From Actinomycetota bacterium (GTDB lineage: Bacteria; Actinomycetota; Acidimicrobiia; IMCC26256; VFJJ01), in contig VFJJ01000026.1 in the NCBI GenBank assembly GCA_009886115.1, positions 31,536 to 95,535 of the forward strand: a stretch of 64,000 nt of DNA. Direction: 5' to 3'. Below are positions 1 to 9,287 of this stretch, in pieces (within the stretch, counting starts at the first letter, position 1; each line of letters opens with the position of its first letter). Made by a program: the position numbers and the translations under genes. A model generated the notes under the pieces. That model was not told the DNA's origin, did no database searches, and saw only the letters and a list, made by a program, of their open reading frames with translations.

Positions 1-2
1 TG

Positions 3-1028
3 CTCGACGCCATCCCGGCCTTGGGCATCGTCGCACTGCTGGCGGTGGGCTCGTGGCGGCTCGACCAGGGGGCGATCACCACCGGCACGATCGTCAGCTT
101 CACCAACCTCTTCGGGCTGCTCACGTTCCCGCTGCGCATCGTGGGGTACGTGTTCGCCGAGATGCCCCGCTCGGTGATCGGATGGGAGCGCATCGACCGG
201 GTGCTGAACCACGAGGCGCCCGATCATGCGCTGGCCGCGGGGCAGCGCACCCCAGCGACGACGGCGACGACGGCGACGACGATGGCCACCGACGCGCCGT
301 GGGCGCTCGTGGTCGACGACCTGAGCTTCGGCTACGAGCCGGGCGAGACGGTGCTCGAGCGCGTGTCGTTGCGGGTGCCCGTCGGATCGACGGTGGCGAT
401 CGTGGGCTCGACCGGGAGCGGCAAGTCGACGTTGATGCTGTGCATCGCGGGGCTGCTCGAGCCCGGGAGCGGCCGCATCGTGTTCGGCGCCCCGGAAGGA
501 CGTCGGGGCGTGGCGCTGGCGTTCCAGGAGCCGTTCCTGTTCGGCGACACCGTGTCGGAGAACATCCTGCTGGGGCTCGACCCCGGTGACGGCACGCTCG
601 AGGACGCCGGTCGCCTGGCGCAGGCCCACGACTTCGTCACCGAGCTCGCCGACGGCTACGAGACCGAGCTCGGCGAGCGGGGAGCCACCCTCTCCGGTGG
701 TCAGCGACAGAGGATCGCGCTGGCTCGCGCCCTGGCTCGCGCTCCGTCGCTCCTGCTGCTCGACGACGCCACGTCGGCCGTCGACCCCACGACCGAAGCC
801 CGGATCCTCGACGGGCTGGCCCGCAACCGTTCAGAGACCACGGTGATCATGGTGGCCACCCGGCCCTCGACGATCCTTCTGGCCGCCGAGATCGTGTACA
901 TCGACAACGGAACCGTGGTGGCCCAGGCCTCGCACCGCGAGCTGATGGCGCGTCACCCGAGGTACGCGCAGCTCGTCCAGGCGTACGAGCACGACCGGCT
1001 CCCCGATGCCCGGGATCAGCCCGCATGA
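3..1028 (+). CDS. ABC exporter subunit A, 5'-truncated by window edge
   Basis: This is the C-terminal 341 residues of a fused permease/ATPase (type IV ABC exporter half); the reading frame is open to the window edge, so the TTG start at 21 in the ORF track is artificial. The end of the membrane domain is followed by an NBD with Walker A GSTGSGKST, signature LSGGQRQR and Walker B LLLLDDATS. The catalytic Glu after Walker B is Asp and the switch His is replaced (VATRPST instead of the usual AHR), so this NBD carries the degenerate half-site but a good signature. It overlaps the next gene by 4 nt (ATGA), and the two should form a heterodimer at the cytoplasmic membrane. The substrate cannot be told from sequence; drugs or lipids are usual for the family. 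Confidence 0.9.
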   Translation, partial: LDAIPALGIVALLAVGSWRLDQGAITTGTIVSFTNLFGLLTFPLRIVGYVFAEMPRSVIGWERIDRVLNHEAPDHALAAGQRTPATTATTATTMATDAPWALVVDDLSFGYEPGETVLERVSLRVPVGSTVAIVGSTGSGKSTLMLCIAGLLEPGSGRIVFGAPEGRRGVALAFQEPFLFGDTVSENILLGLDPGDGTLEDAGRLAQAHDFVTELADGYETELGERGATLSGGQRQRIALARALARAPSLLLLDDATSAVDPTTEARILDGLARNRSETTVIMVATRPSTILLAAEIVYIDNGTVVAQASHRELMARHPRYAQLVQAYEHDRLPDARDQPA

Positions 1029-3022
1029 GCCGACGCGACGAGGAACGGGCGGCCACGACGGCCGACTACCGGGCCAGCGACGTGCTCCGGGCGGGGCTGC
1101 GGGCCAGTCCCGGGCTGCGTGTCGGCCTGCTCGTCACCCTGGCGCTGGCCCTGGTCGGCGCGATGGGCCGGGTGGTCGTGCCCGTGCTGGTGCAGCAGGT
1201 CGTCGATCGCGGTCTCCGCCGACCTGGTGCATCCGAGCGCGCCGGTCCCGGCGCCGACGGGGTCGACGTCGATCTCGGCGTCGTCTGGGTGATCTGCACG
1301 TTCGCCGTGGGGATCGTCCTCGTCACGGTGCTCGCGACCAGGGCGACCAAGCGGCGCTTGGCCAAGGTGTCCGAGACGGCCATCGGCGAGCTCAGGGTGG
1401 ACGCGTTCGCGCACATCCATTCTCTGAGCCTGGCCCATCACACCGACGAGCACCGCGGTGTCCTGGTCAGCCGTGTCACCTCCGACCTCGAGGCGCTGTC
1501 GCAGTTCTTCTCGTGGGGTGGGCTGGCCATGCTCATCGATGGCGCCGTGGTCGTCACGGTCGTTGCCACGATGCTCGTCTACGACTGGCGGCTCACGCTC
1601 GTCGCCGTGGGCGCAGTGGCACCCTTGGGCGTGGTGCTCCGGCTCCTCCAGCGCCATCTCATCCGCGCCTACGACGCCGTGCGCGACCGGGTGGGCGAGA
1701 TGCTGAGCGCGGTCTCGGAGGCCGTCACCGGCGCGGCGGTCGTGCGCGGCTACCAGATCGAGGAGCGCACCAACGCCAAGGTCCGGCGGGCCGTCGACGC
1801 CCGCAAGGACGCCGAGGTCAGGGCCGGAACCATCTCGGCCTTCATGTTCCCGGCCAACGAGGTCTTCGCCGTCGTCACGATCGCAGCCGTCGTCGTCGTC
1901 GGTGTGGCGCTCGGCCCCGGGAGCGGCTTGAGCGCTGGCGAGCTCGTGGCGTTCTTGTTCCTGGTGGGGCTCCTGCTCGAACCGGTCTCGGAGTTCACCG
2001 AGATCCTCGACCAGACGCAGACGGCGATCGCTGGCTGGCGCAAGGTGCTCGACCTCCTCGCCACCCCACTTGAGATCGTCGAGCCCGTCCCCGGGATCAC
2101 CCTGCCGCGGCAGGCGCCGCAGATCATCCTCGACGGGGTCACGTTCGGGTATCAGCGCCCGAGCGCCCAGGGAGCCCCCGACGTGCTCGCGCTGCGCGAT
2201 GTCTCTTTCGTGATCGCGCCCGGCCAGCACGTGGCGGTCGTGGGTGCCACCGGCTCGGGCAAGACCACACTGGCCAAGCTGCTCACCCGACTGGCCGACC
2301 CGACGGCGGGGCGCGTCCTCGTCGACGGGATCGACCTCCGCGAGGTGTCGTCGGCTTCGCTGCGATCGTCCCTGGTGATGGTGCCGCAGGAGAGCTTCCT
2401 GTTCGACACCACGATCGCTGACAACGTCCGCTACGCCCGGCCCGGCGCCTCCGATGACGAGGTGCGGCTGGCGTTCGTCGAGTTGGGTCTCGAAGCCTGG
2501 GTCGACGGGCTCTCGCACGGGCTGCAGACGGCCGTGGGCGAACGCGGCGAGCACTTGTCGGTGGGGGAGCGCCAGCTCGTGGCTCTGGCCCGGGCGTACG
2601 TCGCCAACCCCACGTGCCTGATCCTCGACGAAGCGACCTCGTCGGTCGACGCCGCCACCGAGACCCGCTTGGCCCGGGCGCTGCAATCGCTCGCCGAGGG
2701 CCGCACCTCCATCACCATCGCCCATCGGCTCGCCAGCGCCGAGCGGGCTGACGTGATCGTGGTGCTGGCCGGCGGCCGTCTGGTCGAGCACGGACCCCAC
2801 GCCGAGCTGCTCGCCCGCGCTGGCGTGTACGCCGGGCTGCACGCTTCGTGGATCGCCGGCACCTCCTCGGCGGGAGGTGGCGGTCTTCCGGTCGCCGCGC
2901 CCCCGGGCTCGGGTGTCCGACGTGCCGCGGCGCTCGGTGTCGCTGGCGTTCCGACTGCCCCGGGCGAGATCGTCACGGAAGTCTCGGCTGGCACCGGTGC
3001 CGCCTCGGGAGAGAGGGAGTAG
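1025..3022 (+). CDS. ABC exporter subunit B (permease-ATPase fusion)
   Basis: A full-length 665-residue ABC exporter half. An N-terminal six-helix membrane domain occupies roughly residues 30-330 and an NBD roughly 365-600. Walker A GATGSGKTT, Walker B CLILDEATS with the catalytic Glu, and an intact switch His (TIAHRLAS) are visible, while the signature is altered to LSVGE. Together with subunit A this gives one canonical and one degenerate ATP site, as in TM287/288- or BmrCD-type heterodimers. The start ATG overlaps the stop of subunit A. The last 60 or so residues are a Gly/Ala/Pro-rich tail of no recognised function. The exporter role is secure; the cargo is unknown. Confidence 0.93.
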   Translation: MSRRDEERAATTADYRASDVLRAGLRASPGLRVGLLVTLALALVGAMGRVVVPVLVQQVVDRGLRRPGASERAGPGADGVDVDLGVVWVICTFAVGIVLVTVLATRATKRRLAKVSETAIGELRVDAFAHIHSLSLAHHTDEHRGVLVSRVTSDLEALSQFFSWGGLAMLIDGAVVVTVVATMLVYDWRLTLVAVGAVAPLGVVLRLLQRHLIRAYDAVRDRVGEMLSAVSEAVTGAAVVRGYQIEERTNAKVRRAVDARKDAEVRAGTISAFMFPANEVFAVVTIAAVVVVGVALGPGSGLSAGELVAFLFLVGLLLEPVSEFTEILDQTQTAIAGWRKVLDLLATPLEIVEPVPGITLPRQAPQIILDGVTFGYQRPSAQGAPDVLALRDVSFVIAPGQHVAVVGATGSGKTTLAKLLTRLADPTAGRVLVDGIDLREVSSASLRSSLVMVPQESFLFDTTIADNVRYARPGASDDEVRLAFVELGLEAWVDGLSHGLQTAVGERGEHLSVGERQLVALARAYVANPTCLILDEATSSVDAATETRLARALQSLAEGRTSITIAHRLASAERADVIVVLAGGRLVEHGPHAELLARAGVYAGLHASWIAGTSSAGGGGLPVAAPPGSGVRRAAALGVAGVPTAPGEIVTEVSAGTGAASGERE

Positions 3023-3027
3023 CGGTC

Positions 3028-3157
3028 ATGTTGGTTCCGTCCATCGGTCCGGTCTCGAGCTCCGACCTCGCCACGATCACGGGGCGGACGTGGGACGTCG
3101 TCGTCGTGGGTGGCGGGCACAACGGTCTGACCCGCCGCGGCCTACCTCGCCCGCGCC
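3028..3157 (+). pseudogene. FAD-dependent oxidoreductase (CrtI/phytoene desaturase-like), 5' remnant
   Basis: A plausible start (ATG at 3028, purine-rich GGGAG upstream) leads into the dinucleotide-binding motif DVVVVGGGHNGLT, typical of CrtI-like NAD(P)/FAD oxidoreductases. The expected continuation AAAYLARA is present but one frame off: an extra C in the CCC at 3131-3133 breaks the frame. After about 3157 the DNA becomes the antisense of a CoA-transferase fragment. Only about 43 of an expected roughly 500 residues remain. It is therefore frameshifted and truncated. A real deletion and an assembly joint both fit. Confidence 0.8.
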
Positions 3158-3492
3158 TTGCGGGCCATGGTTCCGGGACGGAAGTTCTCGACGAGCACGT
3201 CGGCCCGGAGTGCCAGGCGTCGGGCCAGGACGACGTCGGCGGGGGAGTCGAGGTCGAGCAGCATCGAACGCTTGTTGCGGTTGAACCTGAGGTAGTACGT
3301 GGCCGTGCCGTCGGCGGCGACGGGTGGTGACCACGCGCGGGTGTCGTCGCCCGTGCCCGGTCGCTCGACCTTGACGATGTCGGCGCCGAGATCGCCCAGG
3401 ACCATGGTGGCCAGCGGCCCGGCCAGCACCCGTGAGAAGTCGGCGACGAGGACCCCGTCGAGCGCGCCGGCTGACGACTCCCTCGCATCCAT
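3142..3492 (-). pseudogene. CaiB/BaiF CoA-transferase, N-terminal remnant
   Basis: The 116-residue ORF matches the N-terminus of family III CoA-transferases: DFSRVLAGPLATMVLGDLGA, then IKVERPG, NRNKRSMLLDL and ADVLVENFRPGTMAR. Family members are about 380-400 residues, so two thirds are missing. Identity stops right after GTMAR, where the sequence runs into the 5' remnant of the oppositely oriented oxidoreductase, ending in ARAR and a stop. The catalytic Asp region lies in the missing part. The gene begins 1 nt after the stop of the TPP enzyme, so it was probably co-transcribed with it. A protein may still be made, but it should not be a working transferase. Confidence 0.82.
3149..3165. repeat. 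short inverted repeat at the broken-gene junction
   Basis: GCCCGC and GCGGGC are separated by GCCTT exactly where the two gene remnants meet. It could be a product of the joining event (microhomology or fold-back) or a chance hairpin in GC-rich DNA. Confidence 0.4.
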
Positions 3493-3493
3493 G

Positions 3494-5182
3494 TCAGGAA
3501 ACCTGACGGGGCCAGCGGGGTGAGGTCGTACGCGGAGGTGTCAAGCCGGCCGAGAGGTGGATGAGGTTGGGCTCGCCCGAGTGCACCGCATCCGCCAATG
3601 CCGCCGCGAACGGCTCACCGACGTCGTCGACCCGACGGGCGGATACGCCGAAGCCGAGCGCGATCGTGAAGAAGTCGGGCGTGTGCAACTCGGTACCGTG
3701 GCGCCCGTCATCACGCCCGTAGCGCAACATCCCGTACCCGCCGTCGTCGACGACCACGACCGTCAGCGGGAGCCGTTCTTGCACCACGGCTGCCAGCTCG
3801 CCCAAGCCGAAGAGCATTCCCCCGTCACCCACGATCGCCACCGTGGGAGCACCGGTGGCCGCGGCGCCGACTGCTGCGGGGAACGCGAACCCGAGCGTGC
3901 CCCAGCCCATGGGGTAGTGCAGGCTCCGGGGACGGGTCACCGGGTGATAGGCCGACATCCAGTAGCCGGCGACGGCCATGTCGGCGAAGACGACGGCATC
4001 CGCCGGCAGCGCCTGGCGGACCGAGGTGAGGAAACCCACCGCCTCGCTCGTTGTCGGATCGTCGCGCAATTCCTCGAACACCTTGTCCCGTATGGACTCC
4101 AGGTCAGGTGGCCACTTCCCTTCGGTCCGCGGCGACACCGTGGTCGAGAGAGCCCCGGCCAGCGCACTCAACACGGCGCTGCTGTCGCCGCGCACGACGA
4201 CGTCGATGGGATAGTTCTTGACGGCGTCGTCGGGGTCGATGTTCACGGCCACCCGGATCGTGGGCAGCGGCAGCGTCCAGCCCATGGTGGACATGTGGTC
4301 GAGATCGCTGCCGACGATCAGTACGGCATCGGCTCGGCGGATCAACGCCGTCACCTCGGGCTCGTGCGGCGGGAGTCCCACGAGCAGCGGATGCCCGTGG
4401 GGCACGGTGCCCCGGGCGAGGAACGTCTCGATCACCGGAGCATCCAGGATTCGTGCAACGACGTCGACCTGCTCGCCGGCGTCCCGTCCACCTCCCCCGA
4501 CCCAGATCAGGGGACGCTCGGCCGTAGCCAGGAGTGCCGCAGCTGTCGTGAGCTCGTGCTCGTCGACGGGAGCGAACACCTGCGCTGGCAGCGCTCGCTC
4601 GGAGGTTGCCGGTCGGGCATGGGGGACGAGCGTCGTCACAGGCGGGAGGGCGGTCGAGAAGAGATCGGTCGGCACCTCGAGGTACACCGGCCCGGTCGGG
4701 GGAGCCAGGGCCAGCGCCAGGGCCCGGACCACGAGATCGCCCAACTCGGCGGCGTCGCTGGCCCTCAGCACGCCCTTGGTCACCGGCGCGAACATGCCGC
4801 CCTGGTCGCGGCACTCGTGGAGCACGCCCCGGTACACGCCCGGCGTGCGCAGCGAGGCGGCGATGTCGGAGGCGATGACCACGACGGGGGAGTGCGCCGC
4901 CTGCGCTTCCCCCACGGCGGCCAGGGTGTTGGCCGCGCCCGGGCCCGTGGTCACGAGCACGACACCGGGCCGGCCGGTCGTGCGGGCGTACCCGTCGGCT
5001 GCGTAGGCGCTTCCCTGTTCGTGGCGGCTGCCCAGGATGCGAACCCCGGCGTCGGCACAGGCCGGCCAGAGCGCGATGTTGTGCACGCCGGGGAGCCCGA
5101 AGACGATGTCGACTCCGCACGCCGCCAGGGCCCGGGCGATCAGGTCGGCCCCGGTGCTCATCGGTGTCTCGCCGTCGTCCAT
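3494..5182 (-). CDS. thiamine pyrophosphate enzyme, acetolactate synthase-like
   Basis: A TPP-dependent enzyme of the acetolactate synthase/oxalyl-CoA decarboxylase superfamily, 562 residues. The N-terminal PYR domain has the catalytic Glu in RHEQGSAYAADGYAR, a central domain follows, and the C-terminal PP domain has the TPP/Mg motif VGDGGMLF followed by DDGGYG in place of the usual NN(N)G. I choose ATG 5182 because GGGGGAG lies 4 nt upstream; the ORF track start at 5239 has no such support. The next gene is the broken CoA-transferase. A TPP enzyme plus CoA-transferase recalls oxalyl-CoA decarboxylase with formyl-CoA transferase, but the sequence looks closer to uncharacterised acetolactate-synthase-like proteins, so the substrate stays open. 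The family is certain, the reaction is not. Confidence 0.85.
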   Translation of the reverse strand: MDDGETPMSTGADLIARALAACGVDIVFGLPGVHNIALWPACADAGVRILGSRHEQGSAYAADGYARTTGRPGVVLVTTGPGAANTLAAVGEAQAAHSPVVVIASDIAASLRTPGVYRGVLHECRDQGGMFAPVTKGVLRASDAAELGDLVVRALALALAPPTGPVYLEVPTDLFSTALPPVTTLVPHARPATSERALPAQVFAPVDEHELTTAAALLATAERPLIWVGGGGRDAGEQVDVVARILDAPVIETFLARGTVPHGHPLLVGLPPHEPEVTALIRRADAVLIVGSDLDHMSTMGWTLPLPTIRVAVNIDPDDAVKNYPIDVVVRGDSSAVLSALAGALSTTVSPRTEGKWPPDLESIRDKVFEELRDDPTTSEAVGFLTSVRQALPADAVVFADMAVAGYWMSAYHPVTRPRSLHYPMGWGTLGFAFPAAVGAAATGAPTVAIVGDGGMLFGLGELAAVVQERLPLTVVVVDDGGYGMLRYGRDDGRHGTELHTPDFFTIALGFGVSARRVDDVGEPFAAALADAVHSGEPNLIHLSAGLTPPRTTSPRWPRQVS

Positions 5183-5345
5183 CGTCTCCCCCGAGATCGA
5201 CCCTCTCAGTCCAGACCGACCATTGTGCAGTGCGGCCATCCCCGGCGATGACGTCCTGGTTGCTCCGGGGCAGGAGACTGCCCGGGCCTGGGACGGGTCG
5301 GGCGGGCGACCGTGCCTTCCTGGTCGTTTCGAGGAACCATGAGCG

Positions 5346-6719
<1,374 letters not shown>

Positions 6720-6770
6720 GAACTCTCCTCGACGCCCCGGTCGTGGCCGGCCCTGGAGGACCGGCGACGT

Positions 6771-8198
6771 TCAGCGGTTGTCGATCTGGGCCCTCTGCAG
6801 CCGGCCCGAATAGTCGACGTACACCGTCTTGATCTCCGAGAATTGCTCGATCCCGCGGCGTCCGGCCTCCCGAAACCCGTTGCCGGTGTGCTTGGTCCCG
6901 CCGAAGGGCAGGTGGATCTCGGCGCCGATCGTGGGGGCGTTCACGTACACGATCCCGGTGTCGATGAGGTCGACGGCTCGCAGCGCGCTGTTCACGTCGC
7001 GTGTGTAGATCGCCGCCGACAGCCCGACGTCGACCGAGTTCACCACCTCGATGGCCTCGTCGAAGCCGTCGACCTCGATCACCGACAGCACGGGGCCGAA
7101 GATCTCCTCGCGAGCGACGCGGTGCGACGCCCGGACACCGGCGAGGATGGTCGGCGCGAAGAACGTTCCTCCGTCGCAGCCGTCGACGGTCACCGCCCGC
7201 CCGCCGCACGCCACGGCGGCTCCTTGCGAGACGGCGGCCTCCACGTAGCCCTCGATGCGTTCGAGCGCTCGCGCGTCGATGACCGGTCCGACGTCGGTGA
7301 TGTCGTCGAGCGGATCGCCGATCGCCAAGGCAGCCGCCCGGTCGACGAGCGCTCCGATGAGCGTCTCGGCCACCGCCCGGTCGACGATGAGCCGAGACGT
7401 CGAGGTGCACCGCTGCCCGGCCGTTCCGAAGGCGCCGAAGAGCGCCCCCTCGAGCACCAGGTCGAGGTCGGCGTCGGCCAGGACCACCATGGCGTTCTTG
7501 CCTCCGAGCTCGAGGCTGACGAGCCTCGGCCCGGTCTCGGCCGCGGTCATCGCCACCCGCCGTCCGGTCGCCACGGAACCCGTGAAGCTCACCGCCCGCA
7601 CCACGGGGTGGCTGCACAGCGCCGATCCCGTGTCGCCGTGGCCGTGGACGACCTGCACCAGCTCGGGGGGCACACCACCGGCACGGCACGCGGCCACGAA
7701 TGCGTCGGCGCAGGCCGGGGCCAGCTCCGAGGGCTTGAGGACGATCCCGTTGCCGGCGAGCAGCGCGGGGAAGACCTTCCACGAGGGGATGGCCACCGGG
7801 AAGTTCCACGGGGTGATCAGCGCGACGACGCCGACGGGCTGGCGGGTGGTGAAGCCGAGCTTGTCCGGAAGCTCACACGGGTGCACGTCGCCGAACGAAG
7901 CCCGTCCCTGGCCCGCGACGAAGCCGGCCATGTCGATGGCCTCCTGCACGTCGCCGCCGGCCTCGACCCCGATCTTGCCGACCTCGATGGTGACCAGCCG
8001 GGCCAACTCCGCCTTGCGTTCACGCATGACCTCACCGATGCGGCCGATGACTTCCGCCCGTGCGGGAGGCGGGACCCGGGCCCAGTGACGTTGGGCGCTC
8101 GCCGCGTTGGCCACGGCGACCTCGACAGCATCGAAGTCGCTGACGTCGTAGCGGCCCACGATCTCGGCCGGACGAGCCGGATTGACGCTCGTGATCAT
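6771..8198 (-). CDS. NAD(P)-dependent aldehyde dehydrogenase
   Basis: A complete ALDH superfamily enzyme, 475 residues. It has the NAD-binding ITPWNFPVAIP region, SFTGSVATGRR, the general-base Glu in LVSLELGGKNAM and the catalytic Cys in GTAGQRCTSTSR, ending with LPFGGTKHTGNGFREAG. The start at ATG 8198 is chosen for the SD GGGAGA just upstream; the longer ORF reads into an intergenic palindrome. It is the first gene of a minus-strand set with the aminotransferase and the TPP enzyme. Likely substrates are succinic semialdehyde or a related omega-oxo acid (2-oxoglutaric semialdehyde is also possible). The family is certain, the substrate inferred from context. Confidence 0.88.
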   Translation of the reverse strand: MITSVNPARPAEIVGRYDVSDFDAVEVAVANAASAQRHWARVPPPARAEVIGRIGEVMRERKAELARLVTIEVGKIGVEAGGDVQEAIDMAGFVAGQGRASFGDVHPCELPDKLGFTTRQPVGVVALITPWNFPVAIPSWKVFPALLAGNGIVLKPSELAPACADAFVAACRAGGVPPELVQVVHGHGDTGSALCSHPVVRAVSFTGSVATGRRVAMTAAETGPRLVSLELGGKNAMVVLADADLDLVLEGALFGAFGTAGQRCTSTSRLIVDRAVAETLIGALVDRAAALAIGDPLDDITDVGPVIDARALERIEGYVEAAVSQGAAVACGGRAVTVDGCDGGTFFAPTILAGVRASHRVAREEIFGPVLSVIEVDGFDEAIEVVNSVDVGLSAAIYTRDVNSALRAVDLIDTGIVYVNAPTIGAEIHLPFGGTKHTGNGFREAGRRGIEQFSEIKTVYVDYSGRLQRAQIDNR

Positions 8199-8271
8199 GC
8201 GTTCTCCCAGGCGGAGACGAACTCGGGCGGTCGCTGCGTCAAGTATGACGCTCCTGCGGACGGCTCGGGAC

Positions 8272-8335
8272 CCCCCTGCGTTCTTTGTGTCCAGCACCGC
8301 GCCAGGAGCGGTCGTAGACGCAAAGAACGCGGGGG
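8272..8335. repeat. 64-bp near-palindrome in divergent intergenic region
   Basis: The outer arms CCCCCTGCGTTCTTTGTGTC and GACGCAAAGAACGCGGGGG pair with one bulge and one mismatch. The interior also pairs (ACCGC with GCGGT). It lies between the divergent aldehyde dehydrogenase and phosphatase genes, so it could be an operator, a bidirectional hairpin or a dispersed REP-like element. No second copy of this family is in the window. Confidence 0.7.
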
Positions 8336-8359
8336 TGCTGGGTAGTGTGCCTACACCCC

Positions 8360-9283
8360 ATGGCGCACACGACGACCATCCCACCGCCGCCGATCGACGC
8401 CGCGCTCATGCGCGAGGCGCGCGACCTCGCGCTCGAGGCCGGTGAGATCACCCAGCGGTGGTTCCGGGGCGCCGACATCGGGCTCGAGTGGAAGAGCGAC
8501 GGTACGCCCGTCACCGCGGCCGACAAGGCCGCGGAGCGGTTCCTCCGTGAGCAGATCGGCCGGCGCCACGCCGCAGACGCCGTGCTCGGTGAGGAGGAAG
8601 GCGACACCGCGGGTACCTCGGGCCGGCGCTGGATCATCGACCCCATCGACGGTACGAAGGCCTTCACCCGGGGCGTGCCGCTGTACACGAACCTCCTGGC
8701 CGTCGAGGACGAGCACGGCATCGCGGTGGGTGTCATCAACGTCCCGGCGCTCGGCGAGATCGTCTACGCCGGACGGGGCCTCGGATGCTTCGTCATCTCG
8801 GGCACCTCGCGCGGGACGAGCGCTGCGCACGAGACTCCGGCCCGGGTCAGCACCGTCGCCGATCCGGAGCGGGCGGTGCTCACCACGAGCGGCTACGACT
8901 ACTGGACCGAGACGATGCTCATGGCGGCGCGGCGCAGCGGGTTCACCATGCGCACCTGGGGCGACGGCTACGGGTACGTGCTCGTCGCCACCGGCCGGGT
9001 CGAGGTGATGGTCGACCCGTACGCCAACCCGTGGGACCTCGCGCCCATGCCGGTGATCCTGGGCGAGGCCGGCGGGACGCTCAGCTCGCTGTCGGGTGTG
9101 TCGGGCTGGACGCACGGCAGCGGTGTCGGGAGCAACGGCCTCGTCCACGCCGCCACGCTCGCCATGCTCTCCGTCCCGGGCGTCCCGGGCGTCCCGGGCG
9201 TCGGCACAGCCGCACTCGCGGCCCCGGCCGCCGGAGGAGGCGCGGTGGGCCCGGCTGGCGGCGGCGCCGCACCGTACGCTTGA
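8360..9283 (+). CDS. inositol monophosphatase-family phosphatase (HisN-like)
   Basis: A Mg-dependent phosphatase of the IMPase superfamily, 307 residues from ATG 8360. Metal-binding motifs are complete: GEEEG, WIIDPIDGTKAF and, C-terminally, NPWDLAP. The overall pattern (DYWTETMLMAARRSG, RTWGDGYGYVLVATGRVEVM) resembles histidinol-phosphatases of the HisN type more than SuhB, but that is judgement by eye and no his genes are near. The last 40 residues are a Val-Pro-Gly/Ala-Gly-rich tail, partly coded by a threefold 9-bp repeat (GTCCCGGGC), that the fold does not need. It ends 4 nt before glcD and may be translated with it. Confidence 0.85.
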   Translation: MAHTTTIPPPPIDAALMREARDLALEAGEITQRWFRGADIGLEWKSDGTPVTAADKAAERFLREQIGRRHAADAVLGEEEGDTAGTSGRRWIIDPIDGTKAFTRGVPLYTNLLAVEDEHGIAVGVINVPALGEIVYAGRGLGCFVISGTSRGTSAAHETPARVSTVADPERAVLTTSGYDYWTETMLMAARRSGFTMRTWGDGYGYVLVATGRVEVMVDPYANPWDLAPMPVILGEAGGTLSSLSGVSGWTHGSGVGSNGLVHAATLAMLSVPGVPGVPGVGTAALAAPAAGGGAVGPAGGGAAPYA

Positions 9284-9287
9284 CCTG

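Noticed and set aside
1016-2842. 608-aa minus-strand ORF antisense to the ABC exporter
   Set aside because: Composition is Arg/Gly/His-rich with no family motif; it mirrors a clear ABC gene and is a high-GC shadow.
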